From the NCBI GenBank assembly GCA_027486345.1, contig JAIXPH010000065.1, forward strand, positions 1 through 64,000: DNA of 64,000 bases. The letters are read 5' to 3'. The notes beneath the pieces were generated by a model. The model saw nothing but the letters and a program-made list of their open reading frames with translations, was not told where the DNA came from and made no database searches. The DNA is from Paracoccaceae bacterium (GTDB taxonomy: Bacteria; Pseudomonadota; Alphaproteobacteria; Rhodobacterales; Rhodobacteraceae). Numbering within the stretch: position 1 is the stretch's first letter; every line of letters begins with the position of its first letter. This document shows positions 1 through 9,272 of this stretch, in pieces. Both the position numbers and the translations under genes were made by a program.

Positions 1-10
1 CCAAAATAAG

Positions 11-25
11 TGCAAAAATTGTGCA
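11..25. promoter_or_regulatory. near-palindrome upstream of glnK
   Basis: TGCAAAA and TTGTGCA flank a single A, giving a 15-base near-perfect inverted repeat about 120 bases before the glnK start. It is followed directly by an AT-rich AATAAT (25-30) that could be a -10 element. The TGCA-type ends recall NtrC sites, but the spacing is shorter than the classical enteric NtrC consensus, so a nitrogen-control role is inference from position only. Confidence 0.3.
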
Positions 26-144
26 ATAATGCCCGCAAACCCCGCCCGACCACTCGCCCCAGCCTTGTGAACCGGGCGCTCCGCACGCCCCAATGCCCGA
101 GACGGACCCCAAGACCGGGTCCCGGCCATTGGAAGGGGAACGAC

Positions 145-483
145 GTGAAACTGATCATAGCAGCGATCAAGCCGTTCAAGCTGGAGGAGGTCCGCGAGGC
201 GCTGACCACCATCGGCGTGCGGGGCATGATGGTGACCGAGATCAAGGGCTTCGGCTCGCAGTCCGGGCATACGGAAATCTACCGTGGGGCAGAATATGCC
301 GTGAATTTCGTGCCAAAGGTCCGGCTTGAGATCGTCGTGAGCGACAGCCTCGCCGATCAGGTTGTCGAGACGATCCGCACCACCGCGAAGACCGACAAGA
401 TCGGAGACGGCAAGATTTTCGTGCTGGACGTCCAGCAGGCGGTGCGCGTGCGCACCGGCGAAACCAACGACGACGCGCTGTAA
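145..483 (+). CDS. glnK: PII nitrogen regulatory protein GlnK
   Basis: This 112-residue PII signal protein senses 2-oxoglutarate and ATP/ADP and, with amtB next to it, is expected to plug the ammonium channel when nitrogen is plentiful. The GTG start at 145 is chosen because it follows a GGAAGGGG ribosome site and gives the normal PII N-terminus (KLIIAAIKPFK). The T-loop carries YRGAEY with the uridylylation tyrosine at residue 51, and the C-terminal signature reads KIGDGKIFV. amtB begins 29 bases downstream, so the two are co-transcribed. GlnK rather than GlnB is inferred from the amtB linkage, since GlnB is usually linked to glnA. Confidence 0.95.
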   Translation: MKLIIAAIKPFKLEEVREALTTIGVRGMMVTEIKGFGSQSGHTEIYRGAEYAVNFVPKVRLEIVVSDSLADQVVETIRTTAKTDKIGDGKIFVLDVQQAVRVRTGETNDDAL

Positions 484-512
484 GGGCCGCAGGGTAGGGG
501 AAAACGAAGAAG

Positions 513-1997
513 ATGAACCGTATGTTGAAGAATTCCTTGATGGGTGCGGCGGGCGCGGCCTTGGCCGCGATGCCCGCGCTGGCACAGGATGCGCCGACAG
601 CGCCTTACACCTATGAAACCGTTGTCCATGGTGGCGATGTGGCGTGGATGTCGATTTCGACCATCCTCGTCCTATTGATGATCGTTCCCGGTCTGGCCCT
701 GTTCTACGGCGGTCTCGTGCGGACCAAGAACATGCTGTCCGTTCTGACGCAGGTCTTCGCGATCACGGCGGTCGTGGCCATCATCTGGGTGACCTATGGC
801 TATTCTCTGGCCTTCACGGACGGCGGCTCGTGGAACACCTTCGTGGGCGGCTTCTCCAAGGCCTTCCTGTCGGGCGTGGACACCACAACCCTGGTCGCCA
901 CGTTCACCAACGGCGTCTATCTGCCGGAATACACCTTCATCGCCTTCCAGATGACCTTTGCTTGCATCACGCCGGCTCTGATCGTCGGGGCCTTTGCGGA
1001 GCGGGTGAAATTCTCGTCCCTGCTGGTCTTTGTCGTGCTGTGGGTGACCTTCATCTACTTCCCGATGGCGCATATGGTCTGGTGGTGGGGTGGTCCCGAC
1101 TATCTGGCACAAGAGCAGACGGCCAAGCTGATCGCCGAAGCCGCCGGTGACACCGCCGCCGCCGAAGCCGCCGCTGCCAATCTGGCCGCCAATGGCCTGA
1201 TCTGGAACTGGGGTGCGCTGGACTTTGCGGGCGGCACGGTTGTGCACATCAACGCAGGGATCGCCGGTCTGGTGGGCTGCCTGATCATTGGCCGCCGCGT
1301 CGGCTACGGCAAAGAGAACATGACCCCCCACTCGTTGACCATGACCATGATCGGCGCGGCCCTGCTGTGGGTTGGCTGGTTCGGGTTCAACGCGGGCTCC
1401 AACCTTGAAGCGAACTCGATCACCGCGCTGGCCATCGTCAACACCTTTGTCGCCGCCGGTGCCGCTGGCGTGGCGTGGATGTTCGCCGAATGGCTGCTGC
1501 GTGGTCATCCCTCGCTGCTGGGTCTGGTGTCGGGTGTGGTCGCCGGTCTGGTCGCCATCACGCCGGCAGCCGGTTTCGCCGGGCCGATGGGGTCGATCGT
1601 GCTGGGTCTGATTGCTGGCGTCGCCTGCTTCTTCTTCGTGGCCTATGCCAAGAACGCGCTGAAGCTGGACGATACGCTGGACGTGTTCGGCATCCACTGC
1701 CTTGGCGGCATCATCGGCGCCATCGGCACGGGCATCCTTGTGAACCCGGCTCTGGGTGGCGCGGGTGTGCCGGACTACCTGTCGGTTCCCGGCACGCTGC
1801 AAATCGCGCCCTATGACTTTGGCTTCATGGTCACGGCGCAGATCAAGGCGGTCCTCTTCACGCTGGTCTTCTCGGGCGTCGGCTCTGCCATCCTCTTCTA
1901 CATCGTCAAGGCCCTGTTCGGCCTGCGCGTCAAAGAGGAAGTGGAGCGCGAAGGTCTGGACGTCGCGGAACACGGCGAGCGCGCCTACAACTACTGA
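513..1997 (+). CDS. amtB: ammonium transporter AmtB
   Basis: This is a 494-residue ammonium channel of the Amt/Rh family in the inner membrane. A cleavable signal peptide (about residues 1-24, ending ALAQ) precedes about eleven hydrophobic helices. The two pore histidines are visible at about residues 243 (VVHINAG) and 394 (GIHCLGG), with the FGFNAGS motif between them. The protein is longer than typical AmtB (about 400-430 residues), mostly because of an alanine- and glutamate-rich insertion at about residues 198-229 after the GGPDYLA loop. It follows glnK closely and ends before a strong hairpin terminator. Nitrogen-limited expression is expected from the family. Confidence 0.96.
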   Translation: MNRMLKNSLMGAAGAALAAMPALAQDAPTAPYTYETVVHGGDVAWMSISTILVLLMIVPGLALFYGGLVRTKNMLSVLTQVFAITAVVAIIWVTYGYSLAFTDGGSWNTFVGGFSKAFLSGVDTTTLVATFTNGVYLPEYTFIAFQMTFACITPALIVGAFAERVKFSSLLVFVVLWVTFIYFPMAHMVWWWGGPDYLAQEQTAKLIAEAAGDTAAAEAAAANLAANGLIWNWGALDFAGGTVVHINAGIAGLVGCLIIGRRVGYGKENMTPHSLTMTMIGAALLWVGWFGFNAGSNLEANSITALAIVNTFVAAGAAGVAWMFAEWLLRGHPSLLGLVSGVVAGLVAITPAAGFAGPMGSIVLGLIAGVACFFFVAYAKNALKLDDTLDVFGIHCLGGIIGAIGTGILVNPALGGAGVPDYLSVPGTLQIAPYDFGFMVTAQIKAVLFTLVFSGVGSAILFYIVKALFGLRVKEEVEREGLDVAEHGERAYNY

Positions 1998-2008
1998 GGT
2001 TTCCGGTG

Positions 2009-2029
2009 GGGGCCGGTTGGACCGGCCCC
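2009..2029. repeat. GC-rich hairpin after amtB
   Basis: Perfect nine-base arms GGGGCCGGT and ACCGGCCCC around a TGG loop, directly after the amtB stop. It has no T-tract, so it may only stabilise the transcript end in front of the real terminator at 2078. Confidence 0.55.
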
Positions 2030-2077
2030 TGCCTTCGACGCCGAAAGGGTCCTCCCCCCGGTTGGCGAAACTGCAAA

Positions 2078-2111
2078 GGCCCGTGCGTTCCTCCCCGCAC
2101 GGGCCTTTTTT
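2078..2111 (+). terminator. rho-independent terminator of glnK-amtB
   Basis: A ten-base perfect stem (GGCCCGTGCG at 2078-2087 with CGCACGGGCC at 2096-2105), eight-base loop and six T residues. AAA precedes the stem, so it could also act from the other strand on the convergent transglycosylase gene ending at 2134. Confidence 0.92.
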
Positions 2112-2133
2112 CTATTGAGGCAAGGGTTCGCTG

Positions 2134-4101
2134 TCAGCCGCGCAGTTCTGATGTGATGCGCACCGGGATTGGCTGGCCTTTCAGCTTGGCGCGGTAGATG
2201 ACAAGGCTTTCGGACACGCGCATCACATAGGTGCGGGTTTCGGTGAAGGGGATCATCTCCACCCAATCCACCACATCCACCGACGGGTCGCGCGGATCGC
2301 CCAGCGTCTGCATCCAGCGTGTCGGACGCCCCGGCCCGGCGTTGTAGCCCGAGGCGACCAGCGCGACCGAAGGCCCGAACTTCGACACAAGCTCTGCCAG
2401 ATAGCCGCTGCCGATCTTCACATTATAGGCCGGATCGTTCAGCCGCTTGGCGTCATAGGTCAGGCCCACGCGCGGGGCGACATGTTCGGCGGTCGAGGGC
2501 AAGACCTGCATCAACCCGCGCGCATCCGCCGCTGACCGTGCCGCCGGATCAAACTCGCTTTCCCGGCGCGAGATCGCCAGCGCGAAGGCGCGGCTGACGG
2601 CAAGGCCATCGGGCACAAACGCGGGCACCGGGAAATAGGCATCCGGCAGGATCACGCCGCGTTCCGCTGCCTGTTTGGCGATGACGACGGCGATATGCGG
2701 CTCATCGATCCGCAGGGCAAGGTCGGACAGTTTCGCAAGGTCGGCGTCCGACAGGCTTTCGCCCAAGTGCAGGAAAAAGCGTTTGGACAGGGTGCGATCC
2801 CCGGCCTTGTCCAGCAAGAGCGCGGCCTCAAACACGGAGGATTGCGCAAAGCTTGCGCCCTGCCAATCGCCGGGCTGATGCCTCGCCAAAAGCGCGGGGT
2901 CCAGCGACAGGCCCAGCGTTTCGGCGGCCAAGAGACCATAATAGGCCGTCTGGTTCTGTGCCGCCGCTTGCAGCGCCTGTACCGCGCCGGACTTGTCGCC
3001 CGCCGCCAGCAAGGCGCGGCCCTGCCAGTACTGCGCCCGTGCGATGGAAATCGGCGTTCCCACCGCCTGCCCCAAGGCGCGGAAGTGTTTCAACGCGGTC
3101 GCCGGATCATCCAGGCGCCGCAGCGCGATGAAGCCTGACAGGAATTCCAGATCGGCATAGGTCTGCCCGCCTTGCAGATGGTGGTTGGCCGCCACGCGAT
3201 AGGCCAGCTTTGGCTTGCCCTCGCGCATCAAGGCTCGCACCAGATCGGCACGGCGGTCGCCCCATGCGTCGGGGTCGCCTAACCCTTGGGCCGATGTTGA
3301 CCGCTCCAAGATCAGCGCCGCCGCGTCGTCCGTCCGGTCGCGACGCAAGCGCCAGTCAAAACGCTCAAAGGCCAGCCCCGGATCGTCCTGCAACCCGGCC
3401 GGGACGCGTTCGATCAGCGCGTTCACCCCATCGGCATCATTGCGCAGCGCCATCCGCGCCCGCGCCAGCGCCGCGCGTCCGGCATCGACGCGGGTCAGCA
3501 TCCGCTCGGCCTCGGCAAAGCGGCCCTGCCACAAAAGGGTGTCCAGACGCGCGGCATGGGCCTGTTGCAGCGCCGTGCCATAAAGCCCAAGCAAGGCGGC
3601 CTCTTCGTCCGGGCCGAAGGGCAGATCGGCCCAGGCGCGGAACGCCTCGGCCTCTGCCTCGGCCTCGCGTCCCGTGGCGCGCAGGGCCTTGATCGCGGCC
3701 AAGGCCCCTTGCGCGGTTTCGGGCAGGTCGGTGCCGAAATAGGCCAGAACCCGCGCCGGATCGGTGGATCGGGCCACCGCCTCTTCGCCCTTTTCTTTCA
3801 GCAAAGGCAGGCCGGGCCAATCCGGGCGGCGGGCCAGGAAGGCCTCGTACTCCCCCAGACGCCCTTCGCCCGCGCGCAGGCGGTGCCATTCGACGATATC
3901 ACCCGCGACTGAACCGGGCGTCACACGGGCCGCCGCCGCCGACCAGTCCTGCTGTGCGACGGCCCCAAGGGCTGCCTGCAAAGCGTCCGCACTGTCGGCA
4001 CGCGCGGGCGGGACCACCGCCAGCGCAAGGATCAAGGACAGGCCCAAAGGCCCAAGCTGCGCCCTGAGGCGTCTTTTGGTGTTTTTGCTCTGCTCGCTCA
4101 T
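2134..4101 (-). CDS. slt: soluble lytic murein transglycosylase (Slt70-like)
   Basis: This 655-residue periplasmic enzyme cleaves the MurNAc-GlcNAc bond to form 1,6-anhydromuropeptides. A basic N-terminus and hydrophobic stretch ending in PARADS form a signal peptide at about residues 10-35. A long alpha-helical superhelix follows, and the C-terminal SLT domain holds RESEFDP with the catalytic glutamate near residue 513, [10 protein letters not shown], and the YNAGPGR motif. The ATG at 4101 (MSEQSKN) is preferred over a TTG 51 bases upstream, which would put 17 odd residues before the signal peptide; neither start has a strong ribosome site. It is divergent from dapA and appears monocistronic. 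Confidence 0.9.
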   Translation of the reverse strand: MSEQSKNTKRRLRAQLGPLGLSLILALAVVPPARADSADALQAALGAVAQQDWSAAAARVTPGSVAGDIVEWHRLRAGEGRLGEYEAFLARRPDWPGLPLLKEKGEEAVARSTDPARVLAYFGTDLPETAQGALAAIKALRATGREAEAEAEAFRAWADLPFGPDEEAALLGLYGTALQQAHAARLDTLLWQGRFAEAERMLTRVDAGRAALARARMALRNDADGVNALIERVPAGLQDDPGLAFERFDWRLRRDRTDDAAALILERSTSAQGLGDPDAWGDRRADLVRALMREGKPKLAYRVAANHHLQGGQTYADLEFLSGFIALRRLDDPATALKHFRALGQAVGTPISIARAQYWQGRALLAAGDKSGAVQALQAAAQNQTAYYGLLAAETLGLSLDPALLARHQPGDWQGASFAQSSVFEAALLLDKAGDRTLSKRFFLHLGESLSDADLAKLSDLALRIDEPHIAVVIAKQAAERGVILPDAYFPVPAFVPDGLAVSRAFALAISRRESEFDPAARSAADARGLMQVLPSTAEHVAPRVGLTYDAKRLNDPAYNVKIGSGYLAELVSKFGPSVALVASGYNAGPGRPTRWMQTLGDPRDPSVDVVDWVEMIPFTETRTYVMRVSESLVIYRAKLKGQPIPVRITSELRG

Positions 4102-4272
4102 GCCGGGAATCTGCCGCAAGCCTGCCGGACGGGCAACCCACAACCCCGTCAACAGAGCCCGTCATCGGCAGCTTTGCGCCACGCTTGGCAAGTCCGGCCC
4201 GCACGGCTACAGAGGCTACGTTTGCAAATCGGGCGACTCATGCGTGTTGCCCACCATCAGGAGACGCGTTCC

Positions 4273-5145
4273 ATGATCAAAGGGTCCATTCCCGCGCTGG
4301 TAACGCCGTTCAAGAACGGCGAACTTGATCTGGAGACGCTGAAGAAACTTGTGGAATGGCAGATCGAACAGGGCTCCACCGGCCTTGTCCCGGTCGGCAC
4401 CACGGGCGAAAGCCCGACGCTTTCGCATGAGGAACATGAGACTGTCGTGGAAGAGGTGGTCAAAGCCGCCCGTGGCCGCGTGCCGGTGATCGCCGGGGCC
4501 GGGTCGAACAACACGGTCGAAGGCATCCGCCTGATCCAGCACGCCCAGCGGGTGGGCGCGGATGCCGCGCTGGTGGTGACACCCTATTACAACAAGCCGA
4601 CGCAGGCCGGGATGATCGCGCATTACACCGCGCTGCATGACTGCTGCACCCTGCCGATCGTGATCTACAACATCCCAGGCCGCTCGGTCGTGGACATGTC
4701 TCCCGAAACCATGGGCACGCTGGCCAAGTTGCCGCGCATCATCGGGGTCAAGGATGCGACCGGCAAGATCGAGCGTGTGTCGATGCAGCGCGCCTCCTGC
4801 GGGGCGGATTTCATCCAACTGTCGGGCGAGGATGCGACCGCGCTGGGCTTCAACGCGCATGGCGGGGTGGGCTGCATTTCCGTGACCGCCAACGTCGCAC
4901 CGAAGCTCTGTGCCGAGTTCCAGGCGGCCACCTTGGCCGGCGATTACCGCAAGGCGCTGGAGTATCAGGACCGCCTGATGCCGCTGCATGAGGCGATCTT
5001 CATCGAGCCGGGTCTGGCCGGGGCCAAATATGGCCTGTCGCTCTTGGGCATGTGTTCCGAAGAGGTCCGCCTGCCGCTGGTCGGCCTGACCGACGGCACC
5101 AAGGCAAAGATCAAGGCCGCGATGGAATTTGCGGGCATCCTGTGA
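4273..5145 (+). CDS. dapA: 4-hydroxy-tetrahydrodipicolinate synthase
   Basis: DapA condenses pyruvate with aspartate semialdehyde, the first committed step to diaminopimelate and lysine. The 290-residue length is standard. Visible family landmarks are the TTGES motif, catalytic tyrosine near 132 (IYNIPGR) and the Schiff-base lysine near 160 (GVKDATG). The ATG at 4273 follows an AGGAGACG ribosome site; a longer reading from 4174 would add residues foreign to the family. Its TGA overlaps the GTG of the next gene by four bases, so the downstream exporter is translationally coupled. Confidence 0.95.
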   Translation: MIKGSIPALVTPFKNGELDLETLKKLVEWQIEQGSTGLVPVGTTGESPTLSHEEHETVVEEVVKAARGRVPVIAGAGSNNTVEGIRLIQHAQRVGADAALVVTPYYNKPTQAGMIAHYTALHDCCTLPIVIYNIPGRSVVDMSPETMGTLAKLPRIIGVKDATGKIERVSMQRASCGADFIQLSGEDATALGFNAHGGVGCISVTANVAPKLCAEFQAATLAGDYRKALEYQDRLMPLHEAIFIEPGLAGAKYGLSLLGMCSEEVRLPLVGLTDGTKAKIKAAMEFAGIL

Positions 5146-6023
5146 CCCATCCCAAAGGCGCATCCGCCAATCTGACGGGTGCGCTGTGGATGGTGGCCGC
5201 GATGGCGGGCTTTGCGGTGGAGGACATGTTCCTGAAAGCCGCCGCCAAGCACATGCCCTTGGGGCAGGTGCTGCTGGTCTTCGGGCTGATCGGGGCGGCG
5301 GCCTTTGCCCTGCTGGCGTCGCGCAAAGGGGAACGCGTGTTCCACCCCGCCGCCCTGTCTCGACCGCTCTTGATCCGGTCGGGGTTCGAGGTGACGGGGC
5401 GGCTGTTCTATTCGCTGGCCATCGCGCTGACGCCCTTGTCTGTGGCCTCGGCCATCCTGCAAGCCACGCCGTTGGTCGTGGTGGCGGGGGCGGCGGTGAT
5501 CTTTGGTGAAACCGTGGGTTGGCGGCGGTGGTTGGCGATCCTGATCGGCTTTGCCGGGGTTCTGGTGATCCTGCGCCCCGGTCTGGACGGGTTCAATGCG
5601 CTGTCACTCTTGACCATCCTTGGCCTGATCGGCTTTGCGGGCCGTGATCTGGCCACCCGCGCCGCGCCGCCGGTGCTGTCCAACCTGCAACTGGGGATCT
5701 ACGGCCTGTCGATGCTGGCCGTGGCCGGGGCGATCCTGTTGGGCATCTCCGGCGGAGCAAAGGTGCCGGATGCGATGGGGGCGGCGCTCGTGCTGGCCAC
5801 CACCGCCTTCGGGGTGTTCGCCTATTTCGCCCTGACCGTGGCGATGCGGACGGGTGATGTCTCTGCCGTCACACCGTTTCGCTATACGCGGCTGGTCTTT
5901 GCCATGATCCTTGGCACGCTGGTCTTTGGCGAACACCCGGATGGGCTGACCCTGATCGGCTCGGCCCTTGTGGTGGGGGCAGGCATCTATGCGCTGGTCT
6001 ATGGGCGGCGGGCGGTAACCTGA
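5142..6023 (+). CDS. EamA-family (DMT) membrane transporter
   Basis: This 293-residue protein of the drug/metabolite transporter superfamily has two tandem EamA repeats of about five helices each; the substrate is unknown. The GTG start at 5142 lies inside the dapA stop (GTGA overlap), giving a short cytoplasmic N-terminus before the first helix ([15 protein letters not shown]). The internal [16 protein letters not shown] segment is typical of the first repeat. Coupling to dapA suggests, but does not prove, export of an amino acid or related metabolite. The last 25 bases overlap the convergent channel gene. Confidence 0.85.
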   Translation: MTHPKGASANLTGALWMVAAMAGFAVEDMFLKAAAKHMPLGQVLLVFGLIGAAAFALLASRKGERVFHPAALSRPLLIRSGFEVTGRLFYSLAIALTPLSVASAILQATPLVVVAGAAVIFGETVGWRRWLAILIGFAGVLVILRPGLDGFNALSLLTILGLIGFAGRDLATRAAPPVLSNLQLGIYGLSMLAVAGAILLGISGGAKVPDAMGAALVLATTAFGVFAYFALTVAMRTGDVSAVTPFRYTRLVFAMILGTLVFGEHPDGLTLIGSALVVGAGIYALVYGRRAVT

Positions 6024-6436
6024 CCGATGCGGACCTGACGCAGCGCCTCGATCAACAGCGCGGTGATCAGGCCGAAGTTCAGAAAGCCATTGGTCGACGT
6101 CATTCCCGACAGGATGCGCCATTCATGCGGCAGGATCACGTCGCCATAGCCCAGTGTTGTGTAGGTGACGATCGAGAAATAGAGCGACTCCTCAAACGTC
6201 GGGAACACGCCCAACAGATCATAGGCCAGCGCCCAGACCCAGACCCCCGCCGTGATGGTCATCACCGCCCAGATCGACGACAGCATCACCAAAAGCAGCA
6301 TCTTGGGCCGGTGCGGCGGGCGGATCAGCCAGCCGTGAAAGCGCACGAAGGCACCTTCCAGCATCAGGGCCGAGGCCGCGCCAATCATCAGACTGACCAG
6401 CATGACGCCAGTCCCAAGTACGATCTGTGTCAGCAT
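5999..6436 (-). CDS. small two-pore-helix potassium channel protein
   Basis: A 145-residue ion-channel protein (Ion_trans_2 type) with three hydrophobic segments at about residues 1-30, 45-70 and 110-135. A pore loop carries the selectivity filter TLGYGD at about residue 97. A tetramer would be needed to form the pore. No cytoplasmic RCK/TrkA domain is present, so it is a minimal channel. The ATG at 6436 is chosen because AGGAGGG lies just upstream; the longer reading frame has no supporting signal. It converges on the EamA gene with a 25-base 3' overlap. Confidence 0.82.
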   Translation of the reverse strand: MLTQIVLGTGVMLVSLMIGAASALMLEGAFVRFHGWLIRPPHRPKMLLLVMLSSIWAVMTITAGVWVWALAYDLLGVFPTFEESLYFSIVTYTTLGYGDVILPHEWRILSGMTSTNGFLNFGLITALLIEALRQVRIGQVTARRP

Positions 6437-6534
6437 GAGCCCTCCTGTTCCAGCGTCGGGGTAGCAAAGCCTGTGCTGATGGCCAAGACCGCAATCTGGA
6501 CTTCGCCCGTCCCATCGCCTATCTGACAACGATC

Positions 6535-7014
6535 ATGGCACCCAAATCTGATCCCAACTCAAAACTCATCGCCGAAAACCGCCGGGCGCGGTTCGATTAC
6601 CATATCGAAAGCGATCTGGAAGCGGGCATCATGCTGATGGGGTCCGAGGTGAAAAGCCTGCGCCAAGGCGGATCAAACCTTGGCGAAAGCTATGCCAGCG
6701 TGGAAAATGGCGAGTTGTGGCTGATCAACGGCTATATCGCGCCCTATCTGCAGGCCAAGACTTGGGGGCATGAAGAACGCCGCCGCCGCAAGCTCTTGGT
6801 CAGCCGCAAGGAACTGTCGCGTCTGTGGAACGCCACCGCGCGCGAAGGCATGACCCTTGTGCCGATCAAGATGTATTTCAACGAACGCGGCATGGTGAAG
6901 CTGAAGCTGGGCGTCGCCAAGGGCAAGAAGCTGGCCGACAAGCGCGAAACCAGCGCCAAACGGGATTGGGACCGCGAAAAGGCGCGGCTCTTGAAGCACA
7001 GCAAGCGCGACTGA
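6535..7014 (+). CDS. smpB: SsrA-binding protein SmpB
   Basis: SmpB binds tmRNA and delivers it to stalled ribosomes for trans-translation. The 159-residue protein shows the family landmarks: the [10 protein letters not shown] start, GSEVKSLR, the GY-I-PY segment, and a lysine/arginine-rich C-terminal tail ([18 protein letters not shown]) that enters the mRNA channel. The tmRNA gene is not in this window. A double palindrome follows 14 bases after the stop. Confidence 0.96.
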   Translation: MAPKSDPNSKLIAENRRARFDYHIESDLEAGIMLMGSEVKSLRQGGSNLGESYASVENGELWLINGYIAPYLQAKTWGHEERRRRKLLVSRKELSRLWNATAREGMTLVPIKMYFNERGMVKLKLGVAKGKKLADKRETSAKRDWDREKARLLKHSKRD

Positions 7015-7027
7015 CGGCGGCAGGCGC

Positions 7028-7072
7028 CAAATTCGTTCAAACGAATTTGCAAATTTCTTCGAAGAAATTTGC
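7028..7072. repeat. tandem palindromes downstream of smpB
   Basis: Two abutting inverted repeats in AT-rich DNA: CAAATTCGTT (7028-7037) pairs with AACGAATTTG (7040-7049), and a perfect 24-base palindrome centred on TTCGAA covers 7049-7072. The two units share the bounding GCAAATT/AATTTGC motif. The base composition contrasts sharply with the surrounding sequence. It could form a smpB transcript terminator without a T-tract, or be a dispersed repeat. Confidence 0.8.
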
Positions 7073-7189
7073 ACCGTCAATGCGCCCTCGGCATAACCCT
7101 TTCCGCCTTGCGCCCTTGCCTAGAGGCCCTGTTGCCGCTACGTGCCAGCCAGCACCGCTTGGCCGTGGCTTCAGGACCGGGGACGTCTC

Positions 7190-8038
7190 ATGACCGATGA
7201 TCCGAAAACGCTTGTGTCCACCGATTGGCTGGCCGCGCATCTGCGTGACCCGGATTTGCGGATTCTGGATGCCTCGTGGTATCTGCCCGGCACGGATCGG
7301 GACCCCAAGGCCGAATATGCCGTGGCCCATATCCCCGGCGCGCGGTTTTTCGACATTGACGAGATTTCGGATCAGCGCTCCTCCCTGCCCCACATGGCCC
7401 CACCGCCGGAAAAGTTCATCAGCCGGATGCGGGCGATGGGTGTGGGCGATGGGCATCAGGTGGTGGTCTATGACGGCTCGGGTCTGTTTTCCGCTGCGCG
7501 CGTCTGGTGGACCTTCCGCCTGATGGGCAAGACCGATGTGGCCGTGCTGGACGGCGGTTTCCCGAAATGGCGGGCCGAAGGGCGCGAGATCGAGGACCTG
7601 CCCCCCGTGGTCCGTGATCGCCATATCACCGTGCAGCGGCAGAACCAGTTGGTGAAGGATGTGACCCAGGTCGCCCACACCTCCAAGCTGCGCGAGGCCG
7701 AGATCATCGATGCCCGCCCCGCCGCACGGTTCAAGGGCGAGGCAGCGGAACCCCGCCCCGGGCTGCGGACCGGTCACATTCCGGGGGCGAGGAACCTGCC
7801 TTATACGCAGGTGCTGAACGCCGATGGCACGATGAAGCCCTTGCCCGAGTTGCGCGCCGCCTTTGAAGGCGCAGGGGTGGACCTGTCCAAACCTGCGATC
7901 ACCTCCTGCGGCTCCGGTGTGACGGCAGCGATCCTGTCCCTGGCATTGGAACGCCTCGGGCACCGCAATCACAGTTTGTATGACGGCTCTTGGGCCGAAT
8001 GGGGCATGTACGACGACCTGCCCATCGAGAAGGGATAA
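7190..8038 (+). CDS. sseA: 3-mercaptopyruvate sulfurtransferase
   Basis: A 282-residue two-domain rhodanese-like enzyme that transfers sulfur from 3-mercaptopyruvate to thiol acceptors or cyanide. The C-terminal active-site loop reads CGSGVTA with the catalytic cysteine near residue 240, which is the mercaptopyruvate-type loop rather than the thiosulfate-type CRKGVT. The N-terminal rhodanese domain (about 1-130) lacks a cysteine loop and is structural. ATG 7190 (MTDDPK) is chosen over an upstream start because it begins the recognisable fold. The aminotransferase follows after four bases; transamination of cysteine gives mercaptopyruvate, so the pair may act sequentially (inference). Confidence 0.9.
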   Translation: MTDDPKTLVSTDWLAAHLRDPDLRILDASWYLPGTDRDPKAEYAVAHIPGARFFDIDEISDQRSSLPHMAPPPEKFISRMRAMGVGDGHQVVVYDGSGLFSAARVWWTFRLMGKTDVAVLDGGFPKWRAEGREIEDLPPVVRDRHITVQRQNQLVKDVTQVAHTSKLREAEIIDARPAARFKGEAAEPRPGLRTGHIPGARNLPYTQVLNADGTMKPLPELRAAFEGAGVDLSKPAITSCGSGVTAAILSLALERLGHRNHSLYDGSWAEWGMYDDLPIEKG

Positions 8039-8042
8039 GACC

Positions 8043-9221
8043 ATGTTCGACCAGCTGACGGCCCAGCCGCAGGACAAGATCCTGCAACTGATCCAGATGT
8101 TCCGTGAAGACGGGCGCGACGGAAAGATCGACCTCGGCGTCGGTGTCTACAAGGACGCGACCGGCTTGACCCCCGTGATGCGCGCGGTCAAGGCGGCGGA
8201 AAAGAAGCTGTGGGAGGTCGAGACGACGAAGACCTACACCGCGCTGGCCGGGGAACCTGCCTATAACGCCGCGATGACGAAGATGATCCTTGCCGACGCG
8301 GTGTCATTTGACCGTGTCGCCTCGGTCTCGACCCCCGGCGGGACGGGCGCGATCCGTCAGGCGCTGGAACTGGTCAAGCTGGCCTCGCCCGATGCCACGG
8401 TCTGGTTGTCCGCGCCGACCTGGCCGAACCATCCGTCGATCGTGAAATACCTCGGCATGAAGATGGCCGAGTATCGCTATTTCGACGCCAAAACGCGTGG
8501 TGTGGATTTTGCGGGCGTTCTGGAAGACCTGTCAAAGGTTGCCCCCGGTGATGTGGTCCTGCTGCACGGCTGCTGCCACAACCCGACGGGCGCGAATCTC
8601 GATGCCGCGCAGTGGGATCAGGTCGTGGCGCTGCTGGTCGCCAAGGGCGCGATCCCGCTGGTGGACCTTGCCTATCAGGGCTTTGGTGACGGGCTCGAGG
8701 CCGATGCCGCCGCGACCCGTCTGGTGGCAAAGTCCTTCCCCGAGGTGCTGATCGCGGCCTCGTGCAGCAAGAACTTCGGCATTTACCGTGAGCGCACCGG
8801 CATCCTGATCGGCATCGGGGCTGCGGATGGCAAGGGCGTGCTGCAGGGCAACCTGAACTTCCTGAACCGTCAGAACTATTCCTTCCCGCCCGATCACGGT
8901 GCGCGTCTGGTGACAATGATCCTTGAGGATGAGGCTTTGCGCACCGACTGGATGGCGGAACTGGAAGAGGTGCGCCTGAGCATGCTGGGCTTGCGCAAGG
9001 CGCTGGCCGATGCGCTGCGTCAGGCGACGAATTCCGACCGTTTCGATTTTGTGGCGGACCATCGCGGCATGTTCTCTCGCCTCGGTCTGACCGAAGCACA
9101 GGTGATCCGCCTGCGCGAAGAGCACGCGATCTACATGGTGGGTGACAGCCGCATCAACATCGCCGGGCTGAATGCGCGGACGGTGCCGATCCTTGCGGCG
9201 GCGATTGCCTCTGTCGCTTGA
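8043..9221 (+). CDS. aspartate/aromatic amino acid aminotransferase (class I)
   Basis: A 392-residue PLP enzyme of the AspC/TyrB family, exchanging amino groups between aspartate or aromatic amino acids and 2-oxo acids. The Schiff-base lysine lies near residue 243 in SCSKNFGIYRER, preceded by the pocket motifs GCCHNPTG and DLAYQGFGDG. The N-terminus IDLGVGVYKD is diagnostic of the enteric AspC/TyrB branch rather than the shorter alphaproteobacterial class Ib enzyme. Substrate range cannot be fixed from sequence. It lies four bases after the sulfurtransferase gene and ends at a hairpin terminator. Confidence 0.9.
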   Translation: MFDQLTAQPQDKILQLIQMFREDGRDGKIDLGVGVYKDATGLTPVMRAVKAAEKKLWEVETTKTYTALAGEPAYNAAMTKMILADAVSFDRVASVSTPGGTGAIRQALELVKLASPDATVWLSAPTWPNHPSIVKYLGMKMAEYRYFDAKTRGVDFAGVLEDLSKVAPGDVVLLHGCCHNPTGANLDAAQWDQVVALLVAKGAIPLVDLAYQGFGDGLEADAAATRLVAKSFPEVLIAASCSKNFGIYRERTGILIGIGAADGKGVLQGNLNFLNRQNYSFPPDHGARLVTMILEDEALRTDWMAELEEVRLSMLGLRKALADALRQATNSDRFDFVADHRGMFSRLGLTEAQVIRLREEHAIYMVGDSRINIAGLNARTVPILAAAIASVA

Positions 9222-9241
9222 GATTACGCTGAGCTGAATGG

Positions 9242-9272
9242 GGGGCGTGCGGGGAAACCTGCGCGCCCCTTT
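9242..9272. terminator. hairpin terminator between convergent genes
   Basis: Twelve-base stem (9242-9253 with 9258-9269, two G-U pairs) with a GAAA tetraloop, followed by TTTCT. It lies just beyond the aminotransferase stop and abuts the stop of the convergent hypothetical gene, so it probably serves the plus strand. Confidence 0.8.
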
